Of a stretch of 64,000 bases of DNA, positions 1 through 9,296 are shown one piece after another. The notes under the pieces were generated by a model. The model searched no databases. It worked only from the letters and a program-made list of their open reading frames with translations, and was not told where the DNA came from. The DNA is from Paenibacillus sp. USDA918EY (GTDB lineage: Bacteria > Bacillota > Bacilli > Paenibacillales > Paenibacillaceae), in assembly GCF_009870825.1 (NCBI RefSeq), contig NZ_WTWY01000007.1:270799-334798 (forward strand). The letters are read 5' to 3'. The position numbers and the translations under genes are program-made. Numbering within the stretch: position 1 is the first letter of the stretch; each line of letters begins with the position of its first letter.

Positions 1-648
1 ATCATGGGTAATGAGCAGAATCGACGTGCCGAGTTTTTCTTTCAAATCTTGCAGCAAATCCAAAATTTGCGCCTGTACCGTTACGTCGAGGGCGGTCGTC
101 GGTTCGTCGGCGATCAGAAGCTCCGGTTTGGAGGCCAGGGCGATCGCGATGACGACGCGCTGACACATCCCGCCGGAAAGCTGGTTCGGATACTGCTTGG
201 CGCGGATTTCCGGCGAAGGAATGCCGACCATTCTCAGCAGCTCGATGGCTTCTTTCCAAGCTTCGTCCTTGGATTTATTTTGGTGAAGGCGCAGGCTTTC
301 GGCGATTTGCTCGCCGACGTTTAACACCGGATTCAGCGCCGACATCGGATCCTGGAATATCATCGAGATTTTGTTCCCGCGGATATTTCTCAGTTCCTCT
401 TGCTTTTTCTTTGCCAGGTCTTCGCCCTTAAAATTGATGTTGCCTTCAAGGATGACGCCGTTGGCATAATCGATCAAACGCATAATCGACATCGAGGTGA
501 CGCTTTTGCCGCTGCCGGACTCGCCGACGAGACAAAGCGTCTTCCCTTTTTCGATCGTCAAAGAGATGCGGTCCGTTGCTTTGACTAAACCTTTTTCCGT
601 TAAAAAGCCAGTGGTCAGATTCCGGACTTCGAGAAGTTTTTCCGCCAT
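1..648 (-). CDS. Opp/Dpp ABC transporter ATPase (OppD-like), cut by window edge
   Basis: Cytoplasmic ATPase subunit of a peptide-type (PepT family) importer. Reading back from the ATG at 648 gives 216 codons with no stop before the edge, so the C-terminus lies outside. Walker A GESGSGKS is at residues 42-49, followed by a Q-loop (MIFQDPM), the signature LSGGMCQR, Walker B LLIADEP and the H-loop ITHD at the edge. The signature has Cys where LSGGMRQR is usual. An AGGAGG-type ribosome site precedes the ATG. The start lies 34 bases inside the upstream permease gene, suggesting translational coupling. An OppF partner is expected beyond the edge. Transported substrate cannot be told from the ATPase. 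Confidence 0.93.
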   Translation of the reverse strand, partial: MAEKLLEVRNLTTGFLTEKGLVKATDRISLTIEKGKTLCLVGESGSGKSVTSMSIMRLIDYANGVILEGNINFKGEDLAKKKQEELRNIRGNKISMIFQDPMSALNPVLNVGEQIAESLRLHQNKSKDEAWKEAIELLRMVGIPSPEIRAKQYPNQLSGGMCQRVVIAIALASKPELLIADEPTTALDVTVQAQILDLLQDLKEKLGTSILLITHD

Positions 649-1601
649 TTTGCTAACCTCCTCCGGGATTTTTTCTGTCTTGGATCAAGGGCGTCACGGA
701 TCCCGTCTCCAATGAAGTTAACGGCCAGCACGACAATCAGGATACACAGACCCGGATACACCGCCAGCATCGGATTGATCAGCATGAATTCCTGCGAATT
801 GCTCAGCATAATCCCCCAGCTTGTTTGCGGCATTTGGATGCCGAGGCCCAAATATGACAAACCGGATTCGGACAAGATGGCACCGCCGACCATCAGCGTG
901 GCGTTAACGATAATCGGGAAGCTTGCATTGCGCAGCAAATGCCGGAAAATGATGCCCCAGCTGGAAACCCCGGTGGCTCTGGCCGCTTCGACATACTGCA
1001 TTTCGCGCAGCTGCAGGAATTGTCCCCGCACGAGGCGGGCAACCCCGGTCCAGCTTGTCAGCGCCAATATTAATATGAGGTAAAGCATTTTCGTTCCGAA
1101 AATAGCCATAACCAAGATGTTGATGAACAAGCCCGGCAGCGAGATCATGACGTCGATCAGACGCATGAAAATCGTGTCGACCCAACCGCCGAAATAACCG
1201 GAAATCGCGCCGATGAGCGAGCCCAGAAATACAGCGATAACAGCTACGGAAAAACCAACCATAAGCGAGATGCGGCTGCTGTATACGAGACGGGAAAAAA
1301 TATCCCGGCCCAGCTCGTCCGTTCCAAGCAAATGCTTGCCCGATCCCGGCTTCAAGTTGGAGTTCATCATGTCGACTTTCGCCGGATCAAACGGGGCGAC
1401 ATGTTTTGCAAAAATGGCAACAAGGACAAAAATCAGCAAGACGACAAGACCGGTCATTGCATATGGGTTATGCGAAAATTTTTGCCACACGAGCTTCCAC
1501 GGCCCTGGGGGTCTTTTAGCGGGAGGAAGCGGTGCGTTTTCCGGTGCCATCGGGTCTGCCGGCTGTACGTTCGGAGCGGTTGCGGCATTCATGTCGCTCA
1601 T
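615..1601 (-). CDS. Opp/Dpp ABC transporter permease (OppC/DppC-like)
   Basis: Integral-membrane subunit of the first peptide-type ABC importer, 328 aa. A Pro/Ala-rich cytoplasmic N-terminus precedes a first membrane helix (about residues 50-66). The family motif [13 protein letters not shown] follows, then several helices and the EAA loop [11 protein letters not shown] that contacts the ATPases. The C-terminus DALDPRQK is typical of the DppC family. Its ATG overlaps the stop codon of the upstream permease by one base (TAATG), so the two permeases are probably translated together. It belongs to one minus-strand operon with the binding protein at 2690-4429. Confidence 0.93.
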   Translation of the reverse strand: MSDMNAATAPNVQPADPMAPENAPLPPAKRPPGPWKLVWQKFSHNPYAMTGLVVLLIFVLVAIFAKHVAPFDPAKVDMMNSNLKPGSGKHLLGTDELGRDIFSRLVYSSRISLMVGFSVAVIAVFLGSLIGAISGYFGGWVDTIFMRLIDVMISLPGLFINILVMAIFGTKMLYLILILALTSWTGVARLVRGQFLQLREMQYVEAARATGVSSWGIIFRHLLRNASFPIIVNATLMVGGAILSESGLSYLGLGIQMPQTSWGIMLSNSQEFMLINPMLAVYPGLCILIVVLAVNFIGDGIRDALDPRQKKSRRRLAKWRKNFSKSGI

Positions 1602-2569
1602 TAAGCTTTTCCTCCTTTGCGTCCGATTTGAACTCGTGGGTCTACCAATTTATAAAGAATATCAGCTATCAGGTTGCCAAGCACAACCGCCACGGCGGTA
1701 ATCATCGTAATGGCCATCAGTACCGAATATTCGCGGGACCTTGCCATATCGACGAACAAACGCCCCATCCCCGGCCAGTTAAATACGTTTTCCGTGAGGG
1801 CGGCCCCCGCGACGAGGTTTGCCAGGTCCATACCTAATACTGTAATGATCGGAATTAGTGCATTGCGGAGCGCATGACGGAAAATAACTTTACGTTCAGG
1901 AACACCCTTCGCGCGAGCGGTACGGATATAATCCTGCTCCAATACCTCCAGCATGCTTGAACGGGAGTATTTGACATAACCGGCCAAATTGACGAGAACC
2001 AGCACGGTTGAAGGCAAAATCAAGTGCATAAACAGGTTGCCGATATTCCCTTGCTTATCCATCGAGTACATATCCGAAAGCGGCAACCAATCCAATTTCA
2101 GCGAGAAAAACTCCTGCAAAATGATACCGAACCAGAAGGTTGGCATCGCAAAGCCGATATAAGTGACGAAGTTGGCCGTCTGGTCAGACAAGCCGTATTC
2201 GCGGGTACTGTTATAAATCCCCCACGGAATGGCGATGATCAAACTTAAAACCCAGGAAAAAGACATCAATACAAGCGTGTTTTTTACTGCAGGCCAAATC
2301 ACGTCGCCAACAGGAACATTGTTTTTAAACGTATATCCCATATCGCCTTTTAACATGTTTTTTAGCCAAATAACGTATTGCGTAGGCACTGGTTTGTCCA
2401 GACCCAGATTATGCTTTTGAATCGCTGCGGTCTCAGGCGAAAGTCCTGGTGAAATCATCATTTGGGTTGGACCGCCCGGTGCAGCATGCATCAAGCCAAA
2501 TGCAGCCACCGAAACCAAAAACAATACCAATATGGATTGCAGCAAGCGGCGGATGAGATATTCAGTCAT
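1601..2569 (-). CDS. Opp/Dpp ABC transporter permease (OppB/DppB-like)
   Basis: First permease of the importer, 322 aa from the chosen start. It has the DppB-family N-terminus MTEYLIRRLLQSILVLF, an extracytoplasmic loop, a cluster of helices, and the EAA loop YIRTARAKGVPERKVIFRHALRNA. The reading frame is open 13 codons further upstream, but a clear AGGAGG lies eight bases before the ATG at 2569 and family members begin there. The last base of its stop codon region is shared with the oppC-like ATG. A hairpin with a U-run separates it from the binding-protein gene upstream, so it may be expressed below the binding protein. Confidence 0.93.
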   Translation of the reverse strand: MTEYLIRRLLQSILVLFLVSVAAFGLMHAAPGGPTQMMISPGLSPETAAIQKHNLGLDKPVPTQYVIWLKNMLKGDMGYTFKNNVPVGDVIWPAVKNTLVLMSFSWVLSLIIAIPWGIYNSTREYGLSDQTANFVTYIGFAMPTFWFGIILQEFFSLKLDWLPLSDMYSMDKQGNIGNLFMHLILPSTVLVLVNLAGYVKYSRSSMLEVLEQDYIRTARAKGVPERKVIFRHALRNALIPIITVLGMDLANLVAGAALTENVFNWPGMGRLFVDMARSREYSVLMAITMITAVAVVLGNLIADILYKLVDPRVQIGRKGGKA

Positions 2570-2622
2570 AATTGATCCTCCTAAAATTAAACGTACGCGA
2601 CACCGCAACCATCCGAAAACGC

Positions 2623-2670
2623 AAAAAAGGGCGAGGGGAAGAAGTCTCCCCCTCTAGCACGTTTGCGCCC
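2623..2670 (-). terminator. Hairpin with U-run between binding protein and permease
   Basis: On the minus strand the arms GAGGGGGA and TCCCCTC (core 2633-2654), extended by an outer GGGCG/CGCCC pairing, are followed by six T (2623-2628). It lies just after the binding-protein stop and before the permease start, so it is best read as a partial terminator within the operon rather than its end. Confidence 0.6.
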
Positions 2671-2689
2671 CTAAATTGTGATGCATTTA

Positions 2690-4429
2690 TTATTTTGCGT
2701 CGTCGATCCACCAGTTGATTGCGTGGAAGAAGTAGCCGTAAGCAAGCGTTGCTTCTGGTTTGTCTTCTTCTGCAAATTTAATCTTCTTGGACATTGCTGT
2801 TGGTGCACCATATTGGTACATAAAGATGTAAGGCAGGTCAGTCGACAGGATTTTCGCAGCTTCTTTGTAGATTTCGGCACGTTTTGCTTGATCTACAGTC
2901 GAAGTACCTTGCTGCCAGATCTTGTCAAGTTCTGGGTTGTTGTACCATACGTTGTTTTGGCCGGTTGGCGGCGTGAACTTGGAACCGAAGATCGTTTCTT
3001 GGTCCGGATCCGGATTGTTCAAGGACCAGCCGATCAGAACGGCTTCGAATTTACCAGGGTTCAGGTTTTGGTCAACCCATGCGGAGAAGTCGAGCGCTTT
3101 AGGCTTCACTTCAATGCCTACGTCCGCCAGGTTTTGTTGGATTACCGTTGCTACGCCTTCACGACGGCTGTTGCCGGCGTTGTATTGCAGTTCGAAGGAG
3201 AAGCGATGTCCGTCTTTCTCGAGAATGCCGTCTTTGCCAGGCTTCCATCCGTCTTCAGCAAGCAATTGTTTTGCTTTTTCAGGATTGTAGTCATAGTGGG
3301 TAGCGGCTTCTTTTGGATCTGCCCAAGAACCTGGAAGGAACGGTGCATCCATAATCGAACCGATGCCTTTCAGAACGTTGTCGATCATGCCCTGACGGTT
3401 GAGGGCGTACGCAATCGCTTGTCTTGTTTTAGGGCTGGACCAAGGAACATACTTATCCTTGAAGTTGTCGGCTTTGTGGTTCAGGCCGATATATTCGTAT
3501 TGAGGACCCGGAGTCGGATCGACAGACAGGTTGTCTTTGCCTTTCAGCACTTCCAGCTGAGTTACAGGAACGCCGTTCGCCAGGTCGATGTCGCCTTTGA
3601 TGAGGGCTTGGACTTCCGTGTTTTGGTCAGCATAGATTTTGTATACGACTTTTTGGATGTGAGGTTTAGGACCCCAGTAATCCGGATTCGATTCAAAGGT
3701 CAAATATTCTTTTTGCTTCCACTCCGTCCATTTCCAAGGGCCGCTTGTAACGGTTTTGGCAGGATCGGTACCGTATACGTACTTTTGCATTTCTTCCGGC
3801 TTCACGTCTTTCAGGACGTGCTGTGGAACGATTTCCATGGCAAGTACGTATTGGAATGGAGCATATACTTCTTTCAGCGTAACTTTAAACGTATGTTCGT
3901 CAACTTTTTCGACTTTGCTCACTTTGTCGAATCCTGTGATTCCGGGAGCACCCGCTTTAGGGTTACGAACGGTTTCGATCGTAAACACGGCGTCGTCGGC
4001 CGTGATTGGCTGTCCGTCGCTCCATTTCGCATTGTCTTTCAGTTTGACGGTGTATTCTAAGCCGTTTTCGGAAATCGTCATCGGCTCAGCTGCCAAGGAC
4101 CAAGGCTCAACAGCCACTTTACCGGAACGGTCGATGTCGAACATTTTGGCGAACAAAAATTGCTCTGCGTCACCCGAAGCCGTGTCCTGCACGTAGATCG
4201 GGTTCACGCTTACGATGTCGGATGTGCTTCCGAAAGTCAGCGTGCCGCCGTCTTTGGGTTCACCAGTCGCCGGTTCTTCTTTTTTGTCACCTTCGCTCTT
4301 TGCCGGCTCTTCTTTTTTCGGCTCGTCTTTAGGCGTTTCTGCAGTTTTGGAATCGCCGCAGCCTACGAACAGAGCACTGACAACAGACAATGATACCAAT
4401 AAGGACAACCATTTTTTCTTACTTGCCAT
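2690..4429 (-). CDS. Peptide-type ABC transporter substrate-binding lipoprotein
   Basis: Extracellular binding protein of the SBP_bac_5 (OppA/DppA) family, 579 aa. The signal peptide ends in a lipobox (LFVGCG), so it is membrane-anchored through the Cys at about residue 24. A charged Glu/Lys/Pro linker follows (about 30-60). The mature part has family features: PLKDNAKWSDGQPITADD-like region, NPDYWGPKP, IAYALNRQGMID and the late FEAVLIGWSLNNPDPD segment. GGGGAGG lies ahead of the ATG. It is the first gene of the operon 4429 to <1. Proteins of this family bind peptides but also nickel, haem and, in some bacteria, oligosaccharides. The neighbouring mannosidase cluster makes an oligosaccharide ligand possible but unproven. 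Confidence 0.92.
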   Translation of the reverse strand: MASKKKWLSLLVSLSVVSALFVGCGDSKTAETPKDEPKKEEPAKSEGDKKEEPATGEPKDGGTLTFGSTSDIVSVNPIYVQDTASGDAEQFLFAKMFDIDRSGKVAVEPWSLAAEPMTISENGLEYTVKLKDNAKWSDGQPITADDAVFTIETVRNPKAGAPGITGFDKVSKVEKVDEHTFKVTLKEVYAPFQYVLAMEIVPQHVLKDVKPEEMQKYVYGTDPAKTVTSGPWKWTEWKQKEYLTFESNPDYWGPKPHIQKVVYKIYADQNTEVQALIKGDIDLANGVPVTQLEVLKGKDNLSVDPTPGPQYEYIGLNHKADNFKDKYVPWSSPKTRQAIAYALNRQGMIDNVLKGIGSIMDAPFLPGSWADPKEAATHYDYNPEKAKQLLAEDGWKPGKDGILEKDGHRFSFELQYNAGNSRREGVATVIQQNLADVGIEVKPKALDFSAWVDQNLNPGKFEAVLIGWSLNNPDPDQETIFGSKFTPPTGQNNVWYNNPELDKIWQQGTSTVDQAKRAEIYKEAAKILSTDLPYIFMYQYGAPTAMSKKIKFAEEDKPEATLAYGYFFHAINWWIDDAK

Positions 4430-4769
4430 ACTTTATCCTCCCCTTTGAAAATAAAATGATGGATACCAGCATTTGCTGCATGGAACATCCCAAAGACCTG
4501 GCTAATAGTTCAAACGAAGCTTGTCCGTCTGGCTATTAGGGACTTTTACACCTGTGTTGAATTCGTTCTACTGCCCCGAATTACGCCTAGGCATTTCCCC
4601 CTCTAGTGTTAAACGAAAGTAAAGACCAGGGTGACGGCAACAGGTGAAGCAATATATTAAAAAATTAATATATCCAAATGTTAGGAGATTACGGCGCCGA
4701 ATCCTTCGCCCGAAAAAACGCTGAAAATGTGAACAACTCGGACAAAATTACGGATACCTAATAACGCAA

Positions 4770-4787
4770 TAAAGCATTAATGCTTTA
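4770..4787. promoter_or_regulatory. 18-bp perfect palindrome, candidate operator (copy 1)
   Basis: TAAAGCATTAATGCTTTA reads identically on both strands. It lies about 70-90 bases downstream of the predicted transcription start of the first Opp operon, and the same 18-mer recurs at 11228-11245. I do not recognise the regulator. It could be a repressor site acting as a roadblock or, less likely, an RNA hairpin. Confidence 0.55.
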
Positions 4788-4789
4788 AA

Positions 4790-4802
4790 TGACCATCGGT
4801 CA
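4790..4802. promoter_or_regulatory. TGACC-N3-GGTCA inverted repeat (copy 1)
   Basis: TGACCATCGGTCA starts two bases after the 18-bp palindrome. Copy 2 at 11248-11260 keeps both arms while two of the three spacer bases differ, which is the pattern expected of a protein-binding site. Short inverted repeats of this kind are typical of TetR-family operators, but no regulator gene is present nearby. Confidence 0.5.
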
Positions 4803-4866
4803 ATTGAAAACGGCAAAAAGGATGTCGATTCGCGCTGGGTAAAACTTCCTACATAAATTTAATGTA

Positions 4867-4895
4867 ATGATACGTGTAAATTAAACTCACGTCAA
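4867..4895 (-). promoter_or_regulatory. Sigma-A promoter of first Opp operon
   Basis: On the minus strand TTGACG (4890-4895), a 17-base spacer and TATCAT (4867-4872). The layout and much of the surrounding sequence are repeated at 11328-11356. Predicted start of transcription near 4860, giving a leader of about 430 bases. Confidence 0.65.
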
Positions 4896-5301
4896 CATTT
4901 TTTTAGGCACATTGAATTAATTTTTTTAATGACGCAAAACAAGCGGTATAAAGGTTTTCTCGTGAAAATTGAACCCATTTCTTTTCGAATTTTAATGTTA
5001 AAGAGCAGAGGATGCCTGAGTAAGAAATGGTATATTCGGAAGTGACAAAAAAATTGAATTCGCTTACAACGATTGGACGACATCCCGTCTGTCAGGTTAC
5101 CTAACATGAGGAATATCCAATATAATACGATCAAATTTACTGGAAAGAGATACATCTGTCAATGGCAGGATTATCCTTTAATTCATGTAAATGTAATCAT
5201 TTACATTCGGATATTTTCTTGGAGTTTACAAAGTTTAATAAACGCTACCCTAATCTATTTTACATGAACGGCCATTTTCCTGCTTTTTCCTAAAAATACC
5301 T

Positions 5302-5343
5302 AAAAAAATACCGAGCCTTTTCTTGTGAGGAAAAGACTCGGTA
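5302..5343 (-). terminator. Terminator of second Opp operon
   Basis: On the minus strand a 14-base stem (TACCGAGTCTTTTC paired with GAAAAGGCTCGGTA, one G-U) around a short loop, followed by seven T. It lies just past the stop of the last ATPase gene at 5351. Confidence 0.9.
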
Positions 5344-5350
5344 CGCCGTA

Positions 5351-6316
5351 TTAAGCAAAATGGCATGCAACAAAATGATTTGGTTCGGCCTCTCGGAAAA
5401 CCGGGTTTTCCTTTTTGCAAATATCGGAAGCTATAGGGCATCGCGTATGGAATTTGCATCCTGAAGGCGGATTCGCGGGGCTCGGGATGTCGCCCTGCAA
5501 AACGATTCGCTCTCGCTTTAGCGTCGGATCCGGAATTGGGACCGCTGACAGTAGGGCTTTTGTATATGGATGCAACGGACTTGCGAACATCGCCTTTTTG
5601 TCCGCCATTTCCACCATGGAGCCCAAATACATGACGCCGATCCGGTTGCATAAATGCTCGACGACGCTCAGATCATGGGAGATGAACAGATATGTCAGCT
5701 GCCGTTCCCTCTGCAAATCGCTAAGAAGATTGATGATCTGCGCCTGAATGGAGACATCTAAGGCGGATACGGGTTCATCGGCGACGATGAAATCGGGATT
5801 TAGGATCAGCGCCCGTGCGATCCCGATCCGCTGCCTTTGCCCGCCCGAAAATTCGTGTGGAAAACGGTCGTAATGATAGCTCGCAAGCCCGCAGATCTCA
5901 AGCGTTTCGATCACTTTGTTCTTTAAGTCTTTTCGCTCGATCAGACCATGCTCGAGGAGCGCTTCCCCGATGGCCTCCCCGACCTTGATCCGTGGATTAA
6001 GCGAGCTGAACGGGTCCTGGAATACGATTTGCAGCTCCGGACGCAGCTCCCGCAGCTTGTTTTTGGGCAGCCCGAACAGGTCCTGGCCTTTAAATTTGAC
6101 CTCGCCCGCCGTTTTTTCTTGCAATCGGAGAATCGTTCGGCCAATGGTGCTTTTCCCGCATCCGGATTCGCCCACCAGCCCGAAAGACTCGCCGCGCTCG
6201 ATATCGAACGAAACGTCGTCTACCGCTTTAACGTGCCCGACGGTGCGCTGGAAAACGCCCCCGGTGATCGGAAAGTATTTTTTCAAGTTTCGGACTTCAA
6301 TCAGCGGTTCGCCCAT
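5351..6316 (-). CDS. Opp/Dpp ABC transporter ATPase (OppF/DppF-like)
   Basis: Second ATPase subunit of the second peptide-type importer, 321 aa. Begins [17 protein letters not shown] and has Walker [10 protein letters not shown]-loop [11 protein letters not shown], signature FSGGQRQR, Walker B FIVADEP and the switch ISHD. The C-terminal oligopeptide-transporter extension carries the cysteines [12 protein letters not shown] typical of the family. Only three bases separate it from the upstream oppD-like gene. It is the last gene of the operon and is followed directly by a strong terminator. Confidence 0.95.
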   Translation of the reverse strand: MGEPLIEVRNLKKYFPITGGVFQRTVGHVKAVDDVSFDIERGESFGLVGESGCGKSTIGRTILRLQEKTAGEVKFKGQDLFGLPKNKLRELRPELQIVFQDPFSSLNPRIKVGEAIGEALLEHGLIERKDLKNKVIETLEICGLASYHYDRFPHEFSGGQRQRIGIARALILNPDFIVADEPVSALDVSIQAQIINLLSDLQRERQLTYLFISHDLSVVEHLCNRIGVMYLGSMVEMADKKAMFASPLHPYTKALLSAVPIPDPTLKRERIVLQGDIPSPANPPSGCKFHTRCPIASDICKKENPVFREAEPNHFVACHFA

Positions 6317-6319
6317 CGC

Positions 6320-7303
6320 TTACCCTCTCCCCTCTTCCTCATAGAGCCAGCATGCCGTTTTGTGGCCCGATTCATGGGCGCGGAGAGGCGGCTCCTTCAC
6401 TTTGCAGATATCCATGCAAAACTGGCAGCGGTCATGGAAGTGGCAGTTATTTCCGAGCTCGATCGGATTGGGCACCTGCCCCGGAATCGTATACAACCGT
6501 TCCTGTGATTGATTGATCACCGGTTTTGCTTTCAAAAGCCCTTGGGTATACGGATGTTTCGGGTTTTTAAACAACTCGATGACCGGCGCCTCTTCGATGA
6601 CTTTCCCCGCGTACATCACCACGACGAAATCGGCCATTTCCGCAACGACGCCCAAATCATGGGTGATCAGCATAATGGACGTATTCAGTTTTTTCTTGAT
6701 ATCCCGCATCAGATCGAGAATTTGAGCCTGAATCGTCACGTCCAGCGCCGTCGTTGGTTCGTCCGCGATGAGCAGCTTCGGATTGCAGCTAAGGGCGATG
6801 GCGATCATAATCCGCTGGCGCATCCCCCCGCTAAGCTCATGCGGATAAGCATGGAAAATATCCTCCGCCCTCGGGATCCCGACCAGATTGATCAGCTCAA
6901 TCGCCCGTTTTTTCGCCGCCTTTCGGTCCAGCAGGAGATGGAGGATCAACGGTTCGGTAATCTGTTCGCCGATGGTAAGAACCGGGTTCAAGGACGACAT
7001 CGGCTCCTGAAATATGATTGAGATTTCATTGCCGCGGATTCTTCTCATTTCATTATTGTTCATTTTCAGCAGGTCTTTGCCTTCAAAAACGATTTCCCCG
7101 CCGACAATGTTCCCCGGAGGGGATTCGACGAGCCGCATGAGCGACATGGCGGTTACGCTTTTGCCGCAGCCGGATTCGCCGACGACGCATAACGTCTCCC
7201 CTTCCCGAATCGTAAAACTGACATCATCGACCGCCTTGACGACGCCTGCGGAAGTTCGGAAATGAGTTTGTAAGTTTCGAAATTCAACCAGATTTTTCGC
7301 CAT
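6320..7303 (-). CDS. Opp/Dpp ABC transporter ATPase (OppD/DppD-like)
   Basis: First ATPase subunit of the second importer, 327 aa. Walker [12 protein letters not shown]-loop [12 protein letters not shown], signature LSGGMRQR, Walker B LLIADEP and LITHD are all present, and the C-terminus has the family cysteine cluster ([16 protein letters not shown]). It corresponds to the truncated gene at 1-648 in the neighbouring operon, but keeps the normal Arg in the signature. It sits 11 bases after the oppC-like gene, within one transcription unit. Confidence 0.95.
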   Translation of the reverse strand: MAKNLVEFRNLQTHFRTSAGVVKAVDDVSFTIREGETLCVVGESGCGKSVTAMSLMRLVESPPGNIVGGEIVFEGKDLLKMNNNEMRRIRGNEISIIFQEPMSSLNPVLTIGEQITEPLILHLLLDRKAAKKRAIELINLVGIPRAEDIFHAYPHELSGGMRQRIMIAIALSCNPKLLIADEPTTALDVTIQAQILDLMRDIKKKLNTSIMLITHDLGVVAEMADFVVVMYAGKVIEEAPVIELFKNPKHPYTQGLLKAKPVINQSQERLYTIPGQVPNPIELGNNCHFHDRCQFCMDICKVKEPPLRAHESGHKTACWLYEEEGRG

Positions 7304-7314
7304 ATTCGAATCCC

Positions 7315-8241
7315 CTATTTTTTCGTTTTCGGATCTAAGGCATCCCTTAGCCCGTCGCCTATCAAGTTAATCGCTACGACCGTAATGAGAATGCACATGC
7401 CCGGAGGAATCCAGAGCCACGGTCTTTTTCTAAAAACAATCATATCATTGGCTGCTGAGATCATATTTCCCCATGAAGGTGTCGGAGGAACAACACCAAG
7501 CCCGAGATAGCTCAGCGCTGATTCATATAAAATAGCACCGGCCACTCCGAGTGTCGCAGATACGATGATAATAGGGATGGTGTTGGGAAGTAAATGCCGG
7601 AAAATCTTGCGTTTGTCACGAATTCCGAGAGCTTCTACGGCTTGCATATATTCCATCTCACGTAGTGCAAGGATTTGCCCCCGAACCAGACGGGATAAGC
7701 CGGTCCAACCCAAAACACCGATGATCAGCATCAGGAAATAAATCCGGTATTTCGGGTCGACTTTTAAGTCGGATAAGATAGCACCCAAAATAATCAAGAG
7801 CGGAATGGTCGGCATAGCCATAAAAATGTCGGCAATCCGCATAATGATCGTATCGGTAGCTTTTCGATAAAAACCTGCTAATGCGCCTAAAGTTGCACCA
7901 ATAATGACCGTGATAGACGTAGAAACGAGCCCTACCAGAAGCGAAATTCTGCCGGCGAGCAACATCCGCAGCAATACGTCGCGCCCGAGAGAGTCGGTAC
8001 CCAGCCAATGCTCGCTGCTTGGCGGCTTATTTTTCATTTTTATTTGATATTGTAACAGGTTATACGGCGACAATAGCGGACCTATGATACAGAGCAAAAC
8101 CATAAACAACAATATAAAAAAACCGATAAGCGCTAATTTATTCCTGGTAAAACGGTGAAGTGCCATTCTCCACGGAGAAGCCGGAGCTTTTCGTCCCGTA
8201 TTGGCCGCATGCTCCGCCTTGGTTACATTGATAACGGACAC
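7315..8241 (-). CDS. Opp/Dpp ABC transporter permease (OppC/DppC-like)
   Basis: Membrane subunit of the second importer, 308 aa. After a cytoplasmic N-terminus and the first helix (about residues 36-58) comes LGTDSLGRDVLLR, then the remaining helices and the EAA loop YMQAVEALGIRDKRKIFRHLLPNT. It ends in DALDPKTKK. It is separated from the upstream permease by 13 bases. Like its counterpart at 615-1601 it shows no sign of damage. Confidence 0.94.
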   Translation of the reverse strand: MSVINVTKAEHAANTGRKAPASPWRMALHRFTRNKLALIGFFILLFMVLLCIIGPLLSPYNLLQYQIKMKNKPPSSEHWLGTDSLGRDVLLRMLLAGRISLLVGLVSTSITVIIGATLGALAGFYRKATDTIIMRIADIFMAMPTIPLLIILGAILSDLKVDPKYRIYFLMLIIGVLGWTGLSRLVRGQILALREMEYMQAVEALGIRDKRKIFRHLLPNTIPIIIVSATLGVAGAILYESALSYLGLGVVPPTPSWGNMISAANDMIVFRKRPWLWIPPGMCILITVVAINLIGDGLRDALDPKTKK

Positions 8242-8254
8242 GAGATCCCCCTCC

Positions 8255-9217
8255 TTACTTCAAACGAATTCTCGGATCTGCGATGCCGTACAGCACATCC
8301 GACAGCAAATTGCCAAGCAGCGTCAGCATCGCGGTAAATATCGTAAAGCCAAGCATAAACGGATAATCCCGCATATTGATGGATTCAAGATAAACTTGAC
8401 CAATCCCCGGCCATATAAATACCTTCTCGAGAATGATTGCTCCCCCAAAAAGCGCAGGAAGTTCAAAGCCTAGTAGCGTTATCGCAGGCAGCATCGCGTT
8501 CCGCAAAGCATGTTTAAAAATAACAACCCGCTCATGAAGCCCTTTGGCCCGTGCCGTTCTAATGTAGTCCATATGGATAACTTCAAGCATGCTTGTTCTG
8601 AAATAACGCGTTAAGCTGCCGGTGCTAAGCATCGTCAAAACAATGATGGGCAAAATGGCATGACTAATCACGTCCTTGATATAAGCCCAGCCTTCGGCAT
8701 TCAGGCCAGCGGTTGTCATGCCGCCGACAGGGACCAGATTAAATTGTAAAGCAAGAACTTTGATCAGCATCAGCCCTAAAAAAAACGACGGAAGTGACAT
8801 AAATAAAAATATGAGTAGGGTGACAATTTTATCAAACAGGGAGTATTGATACTTGGCCGAAAATACGCCAGCGAATATCGCAATAACCCAGCTTAATATC
8901 ATGGTAAAAAAAGCTATAATAAACGAATTCCACACATAGTTGTTTATAACATTGGTCACAGGTTCCTTATGTACAAGCGAGTCTCCCATATTGCCCTTTA
9001 GCATATTTCCTGCCCAGGTAAAGTATCTCTGCACCGCCGGCTGATCCAGCCCGTAAATCTGGCGCAGCTGCTCGGCCTTCTCCCGGGTCATCGTCGGGCT
9101 GTCCTGCGCAGTGATATAATCTCCGGGCACAAGCGCAGAGATCGCGAAAATAATAATCGATATCCCGATCAATGTCGGGATCATCTGCAGAAGTCTGCGG
9201 ATAATGTATTGTTTCAT
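8255..9217 (-). CDS. Opp/Dpp ABC transporter permease (OppB/DppB-like)
   Basis: Membrane subunit of the second importer, 320 aa. Starts MKQYIIRRLLQMIPTLIGISIIIF, as usual for DppB proteins. The frame is open seven codons further upstream, but GGGAGGA lies just ahead of the ATG at 9217. The EAA loop reads YIRTARAKGLHERVVIFKHALRNAM. It is preceded by an intercistronic hairpin (9248-9281) after the binding-protein gene. Confidence 0.94.
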   Translation of the reverse strand: MKQYIIRRLLQMIPTLIGISIIIFAISALVPGDYITAQDSPTMTREKAEQLRQIYGLDQPAVQRYFTWAGNMLKGNMGDSLVHKEPVTNVINNYVWNSFIIAFFTMILSWVIAIFAGVFSAKYQYSLFDKIVTLLIFLFMSLPSFFLGLMLIKVLALQFNLVPVGGMTTAGLNAEGWAYIKDVISHAILPIIVLTMLSTGSLTRYFRTSMLEVIHMDYIRTARAKGLHERVVIFKHALRNAMLPAITLLGFELPALFGGAIILEKVFIWPGIGQVYLESINMRDYPFMLGFTIFTAMLTLLGNLLSDVLYGIADPRIRLK

Positions 9218-9247
9218 ACCGATTCCTCCCGGCTTCATAAGCGGACA

Positions 9248-9281
9248 TGCTCAGCCCCCGAACCTCTCCGGGAGCTGAGCA
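9248..9281 (-). terminator. Intercistronic hairpin after binding-protein gene
   Basis: Arms TGCTCAGC and GCTGAGCA, extended by CCCG/CGGG through one wobble, give a stem of about 13 pairs. No T-run follows on the minus strand, so it is more likely to protect the binding-protein mRNA 3' end or cause partial termination than to end transcription. Confidence 0.5.
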
Positions 9282-9296
9282 CCTAAATTTGATCGA

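Larger units (their letters stand above)
4430..5301. other. Long leader and promoter interval of first Opp operon
   Basis: No protein-coding gene is evident. It holds a sigma-A promoter (4867-4895, minus), two palindromes in the predicted leader (4770-4802), and about 340 bases of leader before the binding-protein start. The part from about 4765 to 4905 is closely similar to 11223-11370. The rest (about 4905-5300) is AT-rich with no feature I can name. Confidence 0.6.

Noticed and set aside
2678..4060. Long plus-strand frame opposite the first binding-protein gene
   Set aside because: It is the mirror of a clear lipoprotein gene; such long antisense frames arise from codon bias.
4892..5155. 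Open frame of 87 codons on the minus strand upstream of the first Opp operon
   Set aside because: It runs through the promoter region, lacks a ribosome site and has AT-driven composition with no family features.
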